DNA of 16,852 nucleotides from 2-12-FULL-42-15 sp964196565 (GTDB lineage: Bacteria; Pseudomonadota; Gammaproteobacteria; Coxiellales; Coxiellaceae), in assembly GCA_964196565.1 (NCBI GenBank), contig CAXMUH010000011.1:1-16852 (forward strand), given 5' to 3'. Both the position numbers and the translations under genes were made by a program. The stretch's first letter is position 1. The number at the start of each line of letters is the position of its first letter. The notes below the pieces were generated by a model that did not search any database, was not told where the DNA came from, and worked only from the letters and a program-made list of their open reading frames with translations. This document shows, piece by piece, positions 7,483 to 15,900 of this stretch.

Positions 7483-7782
7483 TTGGAAGGAATCGCAACT
7501 ACAATGGAACCCGAAACTATCTCCCAAGCGAGTGAAATTCAACCTGTTATTAACCAGCAAACTTTTGCTACAAATGTGCAACAGTCTTTACAACAATACT
7601 TCACCAGATTAGATGGTGAAGAACCTGCCAACCTCTATGGCATGGTATTAGCAGAAATGGAAACACCATTATTAAAAATGGTTATGCGTTTTTCTAATGG
7701 CAACCAAAGTAAAGCTGCTAAAATCTTAGGAATTAGTCGTGGCACACTGCGCAAAAAACTTGCAATGTATGACCTTAACTAA
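7483..7782 (+). CDS. fis: DNA-binding protein Fis (factor for inversion stimulation family)
   Basis: Fis is a small homodimeric nucleoid protein that bends DNA and regulates growth-phase and, in Legionella relatives, virulence genes. The C-terminal helix-turn-helix is clear: GNQSKAAKILGISRGTLRKKLAMYDLN (last 27 residues) closely matches enterobacterial Fis, as does LAEMETPLLKMVM before it. The start is taken as TTG 7483 (99 aa), because AAGGAG ends 6 nt before it. The ATG at 7504 would give a 92-aa product beginning MEPETIS and is the main alternative. Six bases separate it from purH. Placement before purHD recalls other gammaproteobacteria, but dusB, often found before fis, is not here. Confidence 0.93.
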   Translation: MEGIATTMEPETISQASEIQPVINQQTFATNVQQSLQQYFTRLDGEEPANLYGMVLAEMETPLLKMVMRFSNGNQSKAAKILGISRGTLRKKLAMYDLN

Positions 7783-7788
7783 TTTAAG

Positions 7789-9366
7789 ATGCAGACTCAA
7801 CTACGCATAAAACGTGCGCTAATAAGCGTTTCTGATAAGACAGAAATAGTTGGGTTTGCGCTTAAGCTCACCCAGCTGGGAATTGAAATCCTGGCTACGG
7901 GTGGCACTGCAGCGCTACTAAAAAAAGAGAACATTAAGCTAACCGATATTTCGGACTATACCGGTTTCCCTGAGATAATGGATGGCCGTGTTAAAACCTT
8001 GCATCCAAAAATTGCTGGCGGCTTACTCGGACGTCGCGGCATTGATGAAGCCGTTATGCAACAACATAACATCGAGCCAATTGATCTTTTAGTCGTTAAC
8101 CTCTACCCGTTTGCAAAGACTATTCAGAAAAAAGATTGTAGCTTCGACCAAGCCATAGAACAAATCGATATCGGTGGGCCGACTATGTTACGCGCCGCCG
8201 CTAAAAATTTCCCTGCCGTTACCACGATCATTGATCCAGCGGATTACGAGATTGTGTTAGCCGAAATGCAGCAAAACAATACTGCGACCAGCTTGGCTTT
8301 ACGCCAAAAGTTAGCGCAAAAAGTGTTCGCCCATACGGCAAGTTATGACCAATTAATTGCGGATTATCTATTAGAGCAAACACAAACAAGCGCAGATGAA
8401 TTTCCTCTAAATTTTCAACCACAATTTAAGCGCGAGCTTGTTCTGCGTTATGGTGAAAACCCGCATCAAACAGCTGCATTTTATCGATCGAGCGAAACTA
8501 CAACAGGCTCGCTCGGCGGTGCCAAATTACTGCAGGGAAAACCGCTTTCCTACAATAATATGATTGATGCAGATTGCGCGCTACAATGCGCACAAGAGCT
8601 CGATCGCAAACAAAATGCTTGCGTCATCGTCAAACACGCAACACCGTGTGGCGTTGCACAAGACTGCGATCAACTACGCAGCTACGAGCGTGCATTTCGA
8701 TGTGATCCGCAATCTGCGTTTGGCGGCATTATCGCCTTCAATCAACCACTCAATAAAAAAACTGCTGACGAAATTCTTAGGCGACAATTTGTTGAGGTAT
8801 TACTCGCGCCCAGCATTGAAGATGCGGCACTGCTCAGCCTTAAAGCTAAGCCTAATTTACGCGTATTAATTTATGGCGAATTACCCGATAAAAACAACAG
8901 CAGATTATCATTACACTCAGTTTCTGGCGGACTATTAGTACAACAAAATGATTGTCGCATCATTGGGCTCAGTGATTTAACTGTTGCCAGCAAACGCCAA
9001 CCGACAGACGCCGAAATAAAAGACTTATTGTTTGCTTGGCAAGTTGTTAAATTTACCAAATCCCATGCGATTGTTTATGCTAAAGATCAAGCTAATCTTG
9101 GCATTGGCAACGGACAAACCAGTCGTGTTTTTGCAGCAAGCATTGCAGCCCTTCGCGCCCAAGCTGAAAATCTCGACCTTAATAACGCCGTTATGGCCTC
9201 AGATGCTTTTTTCCCTTTTGCAGATGGCATTGAAACCGCTCAAAAATTTGGTATTACAGCTGTGATTCAACCCGGCGGTTCAAAACGCGATAATGAGGTG
9301 ATTAAAGCCGCTGATAACGCGAATATGGCAATGGTTTTTACCGGCATTCGACATTTCAGACATTAA
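7789..9366 (+). CDS. purH: Bifunctional AICAR transformylase / IMP cyclohydrolase
   Basis: PurH catalyses the last two steps of de novo IMP synthesis: formyl transfer from 10-formyl-THF to AICAR, then ring closure to IMP. The 525-aa product has the usual length. The N-terminal MGS-like cyclohydrolase domain (about 1-150) shows SVSDKTEI, ATGGTAAL and FPEIMDGRVKTLHPKI. The C-terminal transformylase domain carries RYGENPHQ (220-227) and VKHATPCGVA with the catalytic K282-H283 pair, and ends PGGSKRD...MVFTGIRHFRH. The ribosome binding site is weak (TTTAAG), and the start lies 6 bp after the fis stop, so translational coupling to fis is likely. purD follows after 10 bp. Confidence 0.98.
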   Translation: MQTQLRIKRALISVSDKTEIVGFALKLTQLGIEILATGGTAALLKKENIKLTDISDYTGFPEIMDGRVKTLHPKIAGGLLGRRGIDEAVMQQHNIEPIDLLVVNLYPFAKTIQKKDCSFDQAIEQIDIGGPTMLRAAAKNFPAVTTIIDPADYEIVLAEMQQNNTATSLALRQKLAQKVFAHTASYDQLIADYLLEQTQTSADEFPLNFQPQFKRELVLRYGENPHQTAAFYRSSETTTGSLGGAKLLQGKPLSYNNMIDADCALQCAQELDRKQNACVIVKHATPCGVAQDCDQLRSYERAFRCDPQSAFGGIIAFNQPLNKKTADEILRRQFVEVLLAPSIEDAALLSLKAKPNLRVLIYGELPDKNNSRLSLHSVSGGLLVQQNDCRIIGLSDLTVASKRQPTDAEIKDLLFAWQVVKFTKSHAIVYAKDQANLGIGNGQTSRVFAASIAALRAQAENLDLNNAVMASDAFFPFADGIETAQKFGITAVIQPGGSKRDNEVIKAADNANMAMVFTGIRHFRH

Positions 9367-9376
9367 AAGGTTCAAT

Positions 9377-10648
9377 ATGAATATTCTTATCGTTGGTAAC
9401 GGCGGTCGTGAACATGCCATTGCGTGGAAAGTGGCTCAATCACCACGAGTGGAACATATTTTTGTTGCCAGCGGCAATGCAGGCACAGCCCTTGAGCCCA
9501 AAACACAGAATATCCCAATTGCGCCCACCGACATTCCAGCCCTAATTAAATTTGCTTTAAAAAATGATGTTGATCTTACAATTGTTGGTCCAGAAGTGCC
9601 GCTTGCCGCTGGAATCACAGATCAATTTATCCAAGAAGGGCTTGCTTGCTTTGGCCCAAGCCAAGCAGCCGCACAACTCGAATCCTCTAAAAGTTTTTGT
9701 AAGCAGTTTATGCAAGCACACAATATCCCAACAGCGGCTTTTGCAACCTTTACCGATGTTAAGAAAGCCATCGATTATTTAAAACAACAATCTTTTCCCA
9801 TTGTTATTAAAGCCGATGGGCTGGCCGCCGGAAAAGGCGTTGTGATCGCTGAAGATTTTGAACAGGCTTGTGATAGCGTGAATTCAATGCTGATCGATAA
9901 TCAATTTGGTGATGCCGGCGCTAGAGTGGTTATCGAAGAGTTTTTATCGGGTGAAGAATTAAGTTTTATCGCTATTGTCGATGGTGAACATGTATTGCCT
10001 TTGGCAAGCTCGCAAGATCACAAACGACGCGATGATGGCGACCAAGGACCTAATACCGGCGGCATGGGTGCGTATTCACCGGCACCGATATTAACCCCAG
10101 GTCTTAAAGACAAAATTATTAAAGAAATTATGCAACCTACGGTTGATGGCCTAAAAGCAAATGGTAGCCCTTTTATTGGTTTTTTATATGCGGGATTAAT
10201 GATTGATGCAAACGGCGATGCTAAAGTTTTAGAATTTAATTGCCGACTCGGTGATCCCGAAACGCAACCGATATTATTTCGCTTGAAATCCGATTTAGTG
10301 GAATTATGCCAAGCCGCATTATCTAAAAAACTTAACACCGTTACTCTCGAGTGGGATCCAAGGCCAGCTATAGCTGTCGTACTCGCCTCTGGTGGATATC
10401 CTGCAGACTATCGCAAAGGGGATGCCATCTGTGGATTAGACAATAAAACGCATCCCGATTATAAAGTTTTTCATGCTGGGACAGAGCAAATCAACGGCAA
10501 AATCGTCACCAGCGGCGGGCGCGTGCTTGCCGTCACAGCCCTTGGTGATACCTTAACCGCAGCACGTGATACGGCCTACACCGTGGCAGCACACATCACC
10601 TGGCCAGACCGATTTTATCGCCATGATATTGGTCACCGAGCGCTGTAA
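9377..10648 (+). CDS. purD: Phosphoribosylamine-glycine ligase (GAR synthetase)
   Basis: PurD joins glycine to 5-phosphoribosylamine with ATP, the second step of purine synthesis. The 423-aa ATP-grasp enzyme (E. coli 429) starts MNILIVGNGGREHAIAW. It shows VGPEVPLAAG (70-79), the nucleotide-binding IKADGLAAGKGV (144-155), DQGPNTGGMGAYSPAP (222-237) and the metal/catalytic region EFNCRLGDPETQ (286-297), and ends with FYRHDIGHRAL. AAAAGG lies 6 nt before the ATG, and the gap after purH is 10 bp, so it is the last gene of fis-purH-purD. No U-rich hairpin terminator is evident after the stop. Confidence 0.98.
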   Translation: MNILIVGNGGREHAIAWKVAQSPRVEHIFVASGNAGTALEPKTQNIPIAPTDIPALIKFALKNDVDLTIVGPEVPLAAGITDQFIQEGLACFGPSQAAAQLESSKSFCKQFMQAHNIPTAAFATFTDVKKAIDYLKQQSFPIVIKADGLAAGKGVVIAEDFEQACDSVNSMLIDNQFGDAGARVVIEEFLSGEELSFIAIVDGEHVLPLASSQDHKRRDDGDQGPNTGGMGAYSPAPILTPGLKDKIIKEIMQPTVDGLKANGSPFIGFLYAGLMIDANGDAKVLEFNCRLGDPETQPILFRLKSDLVELCQAALSKKLNTVTLEWDPRPAIAVVLASGGYPADYRKGDAICGLDNKTHPDYKVFHAGTEQINGKIVTSGGRVLAVTALGDTLTAARDTAYTVAAHITWPDRFYRHDIGHRAL

Positions 10649-10780
10649 TACAATTCGTCCAAGCTCTGTTACCCTGTACAAAACACTCATTATGTACCCA
10701 AGTGTATTAGTTCATCTACCTCTTGGCATTTATTGGTACCAATTACAGCCATTTGTACGATACCCACAACCTTATGCTTA

Positions 10781-10826
10781 AACCTAGAATCCGCAGTTAA
10801 ATCACGATTCTGGGCACAACATCGTG
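10781..10826 (-). repeat. Degenerate repeat end, copy A
   Basis: The core AACCTAGAATCCGCAGTT (10781-10798) is identical to the reverse complement of 11911-11928. Similarity continues to about 10826 with small gaps (GATTCTGGGCACAACA against GATCTTCTGGCGCAACA). Given the same orientation, copy B can be read as the end of an ORF (...SVAPEDRDQLRILG) while this copy is broken by stops and frame changes. A transposase-gene terminus is suspected but not proven. Confidence 0.5.
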
Positions 10827-10997
10827 ACCTTCCGGTAACCATGTTATACATGCTTGCCAAAAGGTCACTTTCTAAATGCATCAAGCGCCTGGAGCACGCC
10901 CTAAAATGCATACTGTTTCAACTAGATTATTTTTATCATTATCCGAATCAGGATATATAACTAATTGATAAATATTATCTTTTCCTCTTATTACCTG

Positions 10998-11017
10998 TGC
11001 TATATTTTAAAATATAG
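10998..11017 (+). promoter_or_regulatory. Extended -10 within an 18-bp perfect palindrome
   Basis: TGCTATATT (10998-11006) is an extended -10 for the secreted-protein gene; the -35 is weak. CTATATTTTAAAATATAG (11000-11017) is perfectly self-complementary, covers the -10 and lies just before the ribosome binding site. It could bind a dimeric repressor or form a hairpin in the leader. Confidence 0.45.
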
Positions 11018-11036
11018 GTTGAAAGGGGGTATGATT

Positions 11037-11486
11037 ATGAAATTTATCTATAGTAGTTTGCTTATCTTATTAGTTGCAGTTGGCGTAAGTACTAGTGCAG
11101 TAGCAGAAAAAAATGCAACTGCGAAGAATGGTTGTCAATCAGCAGCAACAGTGGATAAGTACACTGATTTATACAGATCGACTATTGTACTTTGTGCTGG
11201 TGGTAAAGCTACAGTTGATCTAACAACAGAAAACCATGCTTACAGGGGGCTTTTTTGTAAAGCTCTAGAAGGAAAACCTGGAAATATTACTTTTCATGCT
11301 CAGGGACCACAAGTGGTTTTAAATGGAAATCTAAATGGGACTTATTCAGCTGATATAGTGTCATACTGTAATATGGGTGGCATTCCACTTAAGCTACAAA
11401 CTGGCGGCACTGCTATAGGCACGACATTACATATTACTAATAACTCAAAAGGCCCCGTATGTTTAGGCAGGTGCTCTTTTAAGTAA
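11037..11486 (+). CDS. Small secreted cysteine-rich protein, 149 aa, family unknown
   Basis: The family is not recognised. A clear signal peptide (MKFIYSSLLILLVAVGVSTSAVA, cleaved near residue 23) precedes a mature protein of about 126 residues with six cysteines (C33, C53, C74, C111, C142, C146), enough for three disulfides. The body is rich in Thr, Gly and Asn with alternating hydrophobics, suggesting a small beta fold. The start is the ATG at 11037, because the run AAAGGGGG ends 7 nt before it; an ATG at 11031 and a frame open back to 10965 are less likely. It stands alone between two inverted repeat remnants, has its own promoter in a palindrome, and is followed by a hairpin repeat. Export to the periplasm or outside the cell is inferred. 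Confidence 0.7.
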   Translation: MKFIYSSLLILLVAVGVSTSAVAEKNATAKNGCQSAATVDKYTDLYRSTIVLCAGGKATVDLTTENHAYRGLFCKALEGKPGNITFHAQGPQVVLNGNLNGTYSADIVSYCNMGGIPLKLQTGGTAIGTTLHITNNSKGPVCLGRCSFK

Positions 11487-11525
11487 TTAAGGGCCAAAAG
11501 TTCGCTAGTAAAGTAAAAAAATAGT

Positions 11526-11563
11526 TGTAGCCTGGGCGAAGTGAATATTTTGGCCAGGCTACA
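11526..11563. terminator. GTAGCCTGG...CCAGGCTAC hairpin repeat
   Basis: TGTAGCCTGG (11526-11535) pairs perfectly with CCAGGCTACA (11554-11563) around an 18-nt loop. It sits between the plus-strand secreted-protein gene and the minus-strand M48 remnant, where it could terminate both transcripts, though neither side has a strong T tract. From memory the sequence resembles a dispersed TAGCCTGGG...CCAGGCTA repeat, here with a short centre. Confidence 0.55.
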
Positions 11564-11837
11564 TTAGGAGTTTGATTTACGTCGAATACCAATCGCTGCT
11601 AGGCGTTTTAGTATTCCTGGGTGAGTGGAAAACATATCAGACGGGCTTGAGGCCGTTGAAATACCCTGCTTAACAGGATCGAAAATATAAGCTTCACGAC
11701 GGCACTGCTTCATGCGCCGTTGATTGATAGGCACTAGCATATTGCTCTTTATTGTCTTCATGATCTTTCTCGATCTTGAGCCGCGCTCTGGCTAAAGGTT
11801 CGTTATCTCGCATTAGCTCAACACAGCCAGCATCCGC
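11564..11837 (-). pseudogene. M48 family metallopeptidase, C-terminal remnant with frameshift
   Basis: Two overlapping minus-strand frames join into one family sequence. Upstream reads ADAGCVELMRDNEPLARARL then KIEKDHEDNKEQYASAYQST and AHEAV. After a one-base insertion near 11702-11704 it continues REAYIFDPVKQGIST and SDMFSTHPGILKRLAAIG to a stop at 11564. The pattern (LADAxAVELMRDNxPLA..., then FSTHPxIxKRLAAIG) is the C-terminal part of HtpX-like M48 zinc proteases. The HExxH catalytic helix is missing, and the codon expected to encode Leu of YLADA is TAA (11840-11838). The gene is therefore truncated at its 5' end and frameshifted, and cannot make an active protease. Confidence 0.75.
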
Positions 11838-11930
11838 TTAATAAAGTGGGGCACACGAATTTTTTTCCAACGCCATCTAAATCAATCTGTTGCGCCAGAA
11901 GATCGCGATCAACTGCGGATTCTAGGTTAA
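11838..11930 (+). repeat. Repeat end, copy B (possible 3' end of a degenerate mobile-element gene)
   Basis: The 3' part (11883-11928) is the inverted partner of copy A, with the 18-bp core at 11911-11928. On the plus strand a short open frame (IKWGTRIFFQRHLNQSVAPE, then DRDQLRILG, stop at 11930) ends exactly at the conserved core. That fits the last codons of a multicopy gene. No start or upstream body exists, because it abuts the M48 remnant. A transposase is a guess. Confidence 0.4.
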
Positions 11931-12003
11931 ACTATTCACTTTTTGATCAGAAAAACATCGATTATGTGGCAACCAACAACTAGGAACTCCTCGACATAAA
12001 GTA

Positions 12004-12009
12004 TATAAT
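12004..12009 (+). promoter_or_regulatory. Candidate -10 box of icmH-icmF
   Basis: A perfect TATAAT lies 40 bp upstream of the icmH ATG. No good -35 is present at 16-18 bp spacing, so the promoter may need an activator or may not be the main one. Confidence 0.35.
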
Positions 12010-12049
12010 AGCCAAACTTTACTCTGAGCAATTTTAAACCAAGAATGAT

Positions 12050-12925
12050 ATGACCAATAAAAAAACAATTATAGGAAATACCAGCTTGCCTGAAAATAAT
12101 ACAGCTATAGCTGAGCCTATTAGCATCCATCGACCAGGGCAGCACTCTTTAACTGAGCCCTCAACCATAATTGATGCAACATCAGAGGCTTTTGATAGTA
12201 AACACGCATTAAACCCGCTGATTGGAGCCGCAGCTCCTTTGATTATGGCAGTTGGCAAAATTAAATCACAAACGTATCAAGCTTCTCCAACCCTCTTATT
12301 CAATGCGCTAGTAAAAGAAATTAAAACCTTTGAAGAAAAAGCACGTAAATTACAATATCGCTCAGCGATTATCCTGGCTGCACGTTATTTCCTATGCTCC
12401 TTTGTCGATGAGATTGCAGCAAGCAGTGCTGAACCCATTCAAAAATTATGGCAGCAAAAGACCTTATTACAAACATTACAAGGTGAACCTTGGGGCGGCG
12501 AACGATTTTTCATGATACTCGAGCGCGCCAGCGACGACCCTAAATCGCATATTGATTTACTCGAGCTTGGATTTTTATGTTTAAACTTAGGCTACCAAGG
12601 AAAATATTTAAATAAAACACCCGAACAACGAGAGCTCGAACATCTCAAAGATAACCTATTTACCATTATCAATAAAGAAAGAGATAACAAGGAGCGCTCG
12701 CTATTTATTGCACCTTCGTCGAGTGCACAAACACCGTTGATCAATCAAAAACGCAGAATGAAAATTCCACACCTTACCATTGCCAGTGTTATTTTGGTTA
12801 CAGGATTACTCGCTGTCTATATTCCGTATCACTCATTGCTCAGTGATCTCGCCAAACCGATTCATACAACACTAAAAAAAATGGCGAACAACACTAACCT
12901 CGGCACGGATAAATCGAATGATTAA
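12050..12925 (+). CDS. icmH: IcmH/DotU (TssL-like) inner-membrane secretion protein
   Basis: DotU/IcmH pairs with IcmF in the inner membrane and stabilises the Dot/Icm type IVB secretion core; TssL is its type VI counterpart. The 291-aa product has a polar N-terminus (1-50) and a DotU domain (about 55-215). Family signatures are YFLCSFVDE (113-121), GEPWGGERFF (145-154), and LLELGFLCLNLGYQGKY (170-186). A single transmembrane helix follows at about 243-260, with a short periplasmic tail. No OmpA-like peptidoglycan-binding extension is present, unlike some TssL. The ribosome binding site is poor (CCAAGAA). The gene overlaps icmF by 8 bp, so their translation is coupled. The Dot/Icm rather than type VI reading is inferred from context. 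Confidence 0.9.
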   Translation: MTNKKTIIGNTSLPENNTAIAEPISIHRPGQHSLTEPSTIIDATSEAFDSKHALNPLIGAAAPLIMAVGKIKSQTYQASPTLLFNALVKEIKTFEEKARKLQYRSAIILAARYFLCSFVDEIAASSAEPIQKLWQQKTLLQTLQGEPWGGERFFMILERASDDPKSHIDLLELGFLCLNLGYQGKYLNKTPEQRELEHLKDNLFTIINKERDNKERSLFIAPSSSAQTPLINQKRRMKIPHLTIASVILVTGLLAVYIPYHSLLSDLAKPIHTTLKKMANNTNLGTDKSND

Positions 12926-15900
12926 GCTTAACAATAAAGAAAGTCGCTATCTTATCATCTCAGTGGTTGCGCTTATTTTAATTTGGACTCTAGGGCCATA
13001 TTTAGCAATTGCTAATAAAGTCATATTTCCATCAATCGGCTCACGCCTTATTCCTTCTATACTGATCATTCTGATCTGGGGCATTTATTTTATCTACAAT
13101 CATTTAGCATTAGCAAAAGCTAAAAAAGAAGAATTTAGCCCATTGCAAAATGTGATCGAAGACCTAGAAAGCCAAATGCAAATTGCGTTGGATAGCATTC
13201 ACACCTTATCAAATGCGAATAGCATCGATCGCTTAAAAAAAACCAAACCCACACCCTGGGTCTTGTTAATTGGCGCACGTGGCTCGGGCAAAACTAACCT
13301 ACTCGCACAATCAAAGCTAAAACTAGAATCCCCTTTAAAAAAATCCCTCACGGATCCATCTCCAACTCAAACCATTGACTGGTGGATAAGTGATGAAGGT
13401 GTTTTTATTGACCCTTCTGGTAAATATTGTATGGCTCTTGATGAAGAGTCACAAAACCACAGCTATTGGGAACAATTTTTAAAATCTATTGCTAAAAATC
13501 ACGCGCATCCATTTGACAGCGTCTGCATCGTTGTCGACCTTCCAAGCTTAATCTACCATGAAGAAGCCACGTTTCTGAATTTAATTAAACGCATACAACA
13601 ACAAATTTACCAGCTTAATAAACTCTGCTCACCATTATGTTTGAATATTGTCGTTTCGCAGTGTGACCAAATAACCGGATTTGCCGAGTATTTTTCTAAC
13701 CTCAAACCATCGGAACAAAATGAATCGTTGGGATTTTCACTGATTGACCCTGAAAACAGAACTCACGTCTCTGATCTTTTCAAAACTCGTTATGAAGCCT
13801 TTCTCAAAATGATCAACCAACGCCTGTGTGATCGATTGCATCATGAACCAAACTTAAACCGACGTATACGCATCAGCGATTTTCCATCACAGTTAGAACG
13901 TTTATTAGACCCATTGTATAAAATCATCGCCAGCATTCCTGATAAGCCGAATATCGTAGTTAACAACGTTTTCTTCTGCTCAGCCAAACAAGGTGCGAAC
14001 ACGCTCAACCTATTCTCTGAAAATCTAAATAATGCATTTGCTATAGACCCCGCGCCAACCTCGCCACTGGTTGCCAAAAGCCAGCCCTTATTTATTGATG
14101 ACATGTTGTTAATGTTGACAAAACCACTTGCGCCAGAAGCCGCAATTATCAAAGCTCTGCCTGAAAAATGGTGGCATATACTCAGCTATCCGGCGGCACT
14201 TTTGATTGTTCTGGGCGCCACATGCGCCTTCCACTATTCATATCAAAAAAATGTCAAAGTGCTAAAATCAATTTCAAATGATCTTGGGGCAATAAACAGT
14301 AAAACTACCTGGTTAACAGAACTGAATAATCTTGCTACGACAAAAGAACAACTGCAAGGCTATTCCCTTACTAAAAGCCAAATACTCGGTTTTAACCAGG
14401 CGCATCAAATTAAAATCGAGGTGAATTCCACTTACCACAATTTTCTAAGAACTCAATTTATCAATTACCTAAACCAAGCGCTGGTTTATGAAATTAAAAT
14501 TGAAAGTGACAATAACTCACCTTCTCTTTACAATACATTGCGCGTTTATCTTATGTTAGCACAACCCAAAAGACTGAACCCAGAATTTGTCACCCTTTGG
14601 TTTCAATCGTTTTGGCAAAAACAACTACCACAAGATAAACTGACCCAAAAAAGGCTAAACGGTTATTTGCAATCCGCGCTTAAGTTTAAAACCATTCACT
14701 GGACACAACAGCAAGATCTTATTGATAATGCACAACACATATTACAACAACAACCCTTATCACAGATCGCCTTTAAAATGCTGCGCAATGAAAACAGCTT
14801 AGAAACAGTGCCGATCAATGCTAAAGAATCAGTTTCCGGCCTAGATACATCCAAAGCTCGTATTCCCGCATTTTATTCAACGCATGAGTTTGAATCTGTT
14901 TATAAGATCAAAATCCCACAGCTTGCCAAGTCAATGCTGAGCGGCAACTGGGTTATCGGTAAAACCAAGCGTGCTGACATTAACTTTAAGCAGTTGACTT
15001 CAACTTTACGTAATATCTATCTGCAACACTACTTGTCAGAGTGGCAAAGCAGCTTAAATGAAATCACCTTTGATCATCCAAAAACATTGACTGATGCGAT
15101 TGATCAAATTAACTTATTAACCAATGCCCAATCACCGCTATGGCAACTTTATCAAAGTGCAATTGATACCGCCAAAAATGCAGGCGCCGAGATCGACACA
15201 CAAACGTTAACCAGCTATATGCCTGGCATAAACATTTCTAACCCGATGGTGCAAACCCTCAAGCAATTACAAAAATATTTAACCCAAATTAACCAAGCCC
15301 CATCCAGTATCAAAGCTTCATTTGATCTATCCAAAAAGCGATTTCAGGATAATGGTGCCAATGATGCCATCACCCTAACATTACAAACCGCAGATAAAAT
15401 GCCCACACCAATCAAACAGTGGATGAACACATTGGCAATAAATGCTTGGCGCCTGATGTTATCCAACTCTAAGGTGTATTTAAATACTTTATGGAAAACT
15501 GACATCGTTACAGTTTACAATGAAACCATTAAAGATCGTTACCCGGTATTTAACAGTAAGCCTGACGACATTAGTATTGAAGACTTTAACCAATTCTTTG
15601 GCCCTGGCGGCGTGCTGCAAGGCTTTTTTAATAGTTATTTGGGATCATTTATTAATACATCACAATCTTATTGGACTTGGAAAAAACAAAATGGCTTAAG
15701 CCTCGATATCCCACAGAATTATCTCGACATGATGATTCGCGCCTCATTTATTCAGAAAATGTTTTATACCAACAATTCTGCTAAACCAAGCTTTCGCTTT
15801 ATATTAAAACCGCTTGATATGTCAGTAAATTCAAGTCAATTTATTTTAAACGTTGGCGGCCAAATGATCCGCTATTTACCGGGCGTTAAAAAAACCAGCA

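Larger units (their letters stand above)
10649..11036. other. Gene-poor stretch after purD
   Basis: No credible gene is seen. Overlapping ORFs on both strands lack ribosome binding sites and family resemblance. The stretch holds the palindrome ATTGGTACCAAT (10732-10743), a degenerate copy of a repeat end (about 10781-10826) shared in inverted orientation with 11883-11928, and the promoter of the secreted-protein gene. It reads as remnant DNA. Confidence 0.5.

Noticed and set aside
7339..7581. Minus-strand 80-aa ORF over the fis promoter and 5' end
   Set aside because: It is antisense to fis and its promoter, without a ribosome binding site or a recognisable product.
10732..10743. 12-bp palindrome ATTGGTACCAAT
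   Set aside because: It is short, not near a credible promoter, and a single occurrence; chance cannot be excluded.
10690..10960. Overlapping ORFs on both strands after purD (73 and 75 aa)
   Set aside because: They mirror each other over a degenerate repeat, lack ribosome binding sites and match no family.
10965..11036. Longer form of the secreted protein starting at 10965
   Set aside because: It would place the promoter-like palindrome and the ribosome binding site inside the coding region and bury the signal peptide at residue 25.
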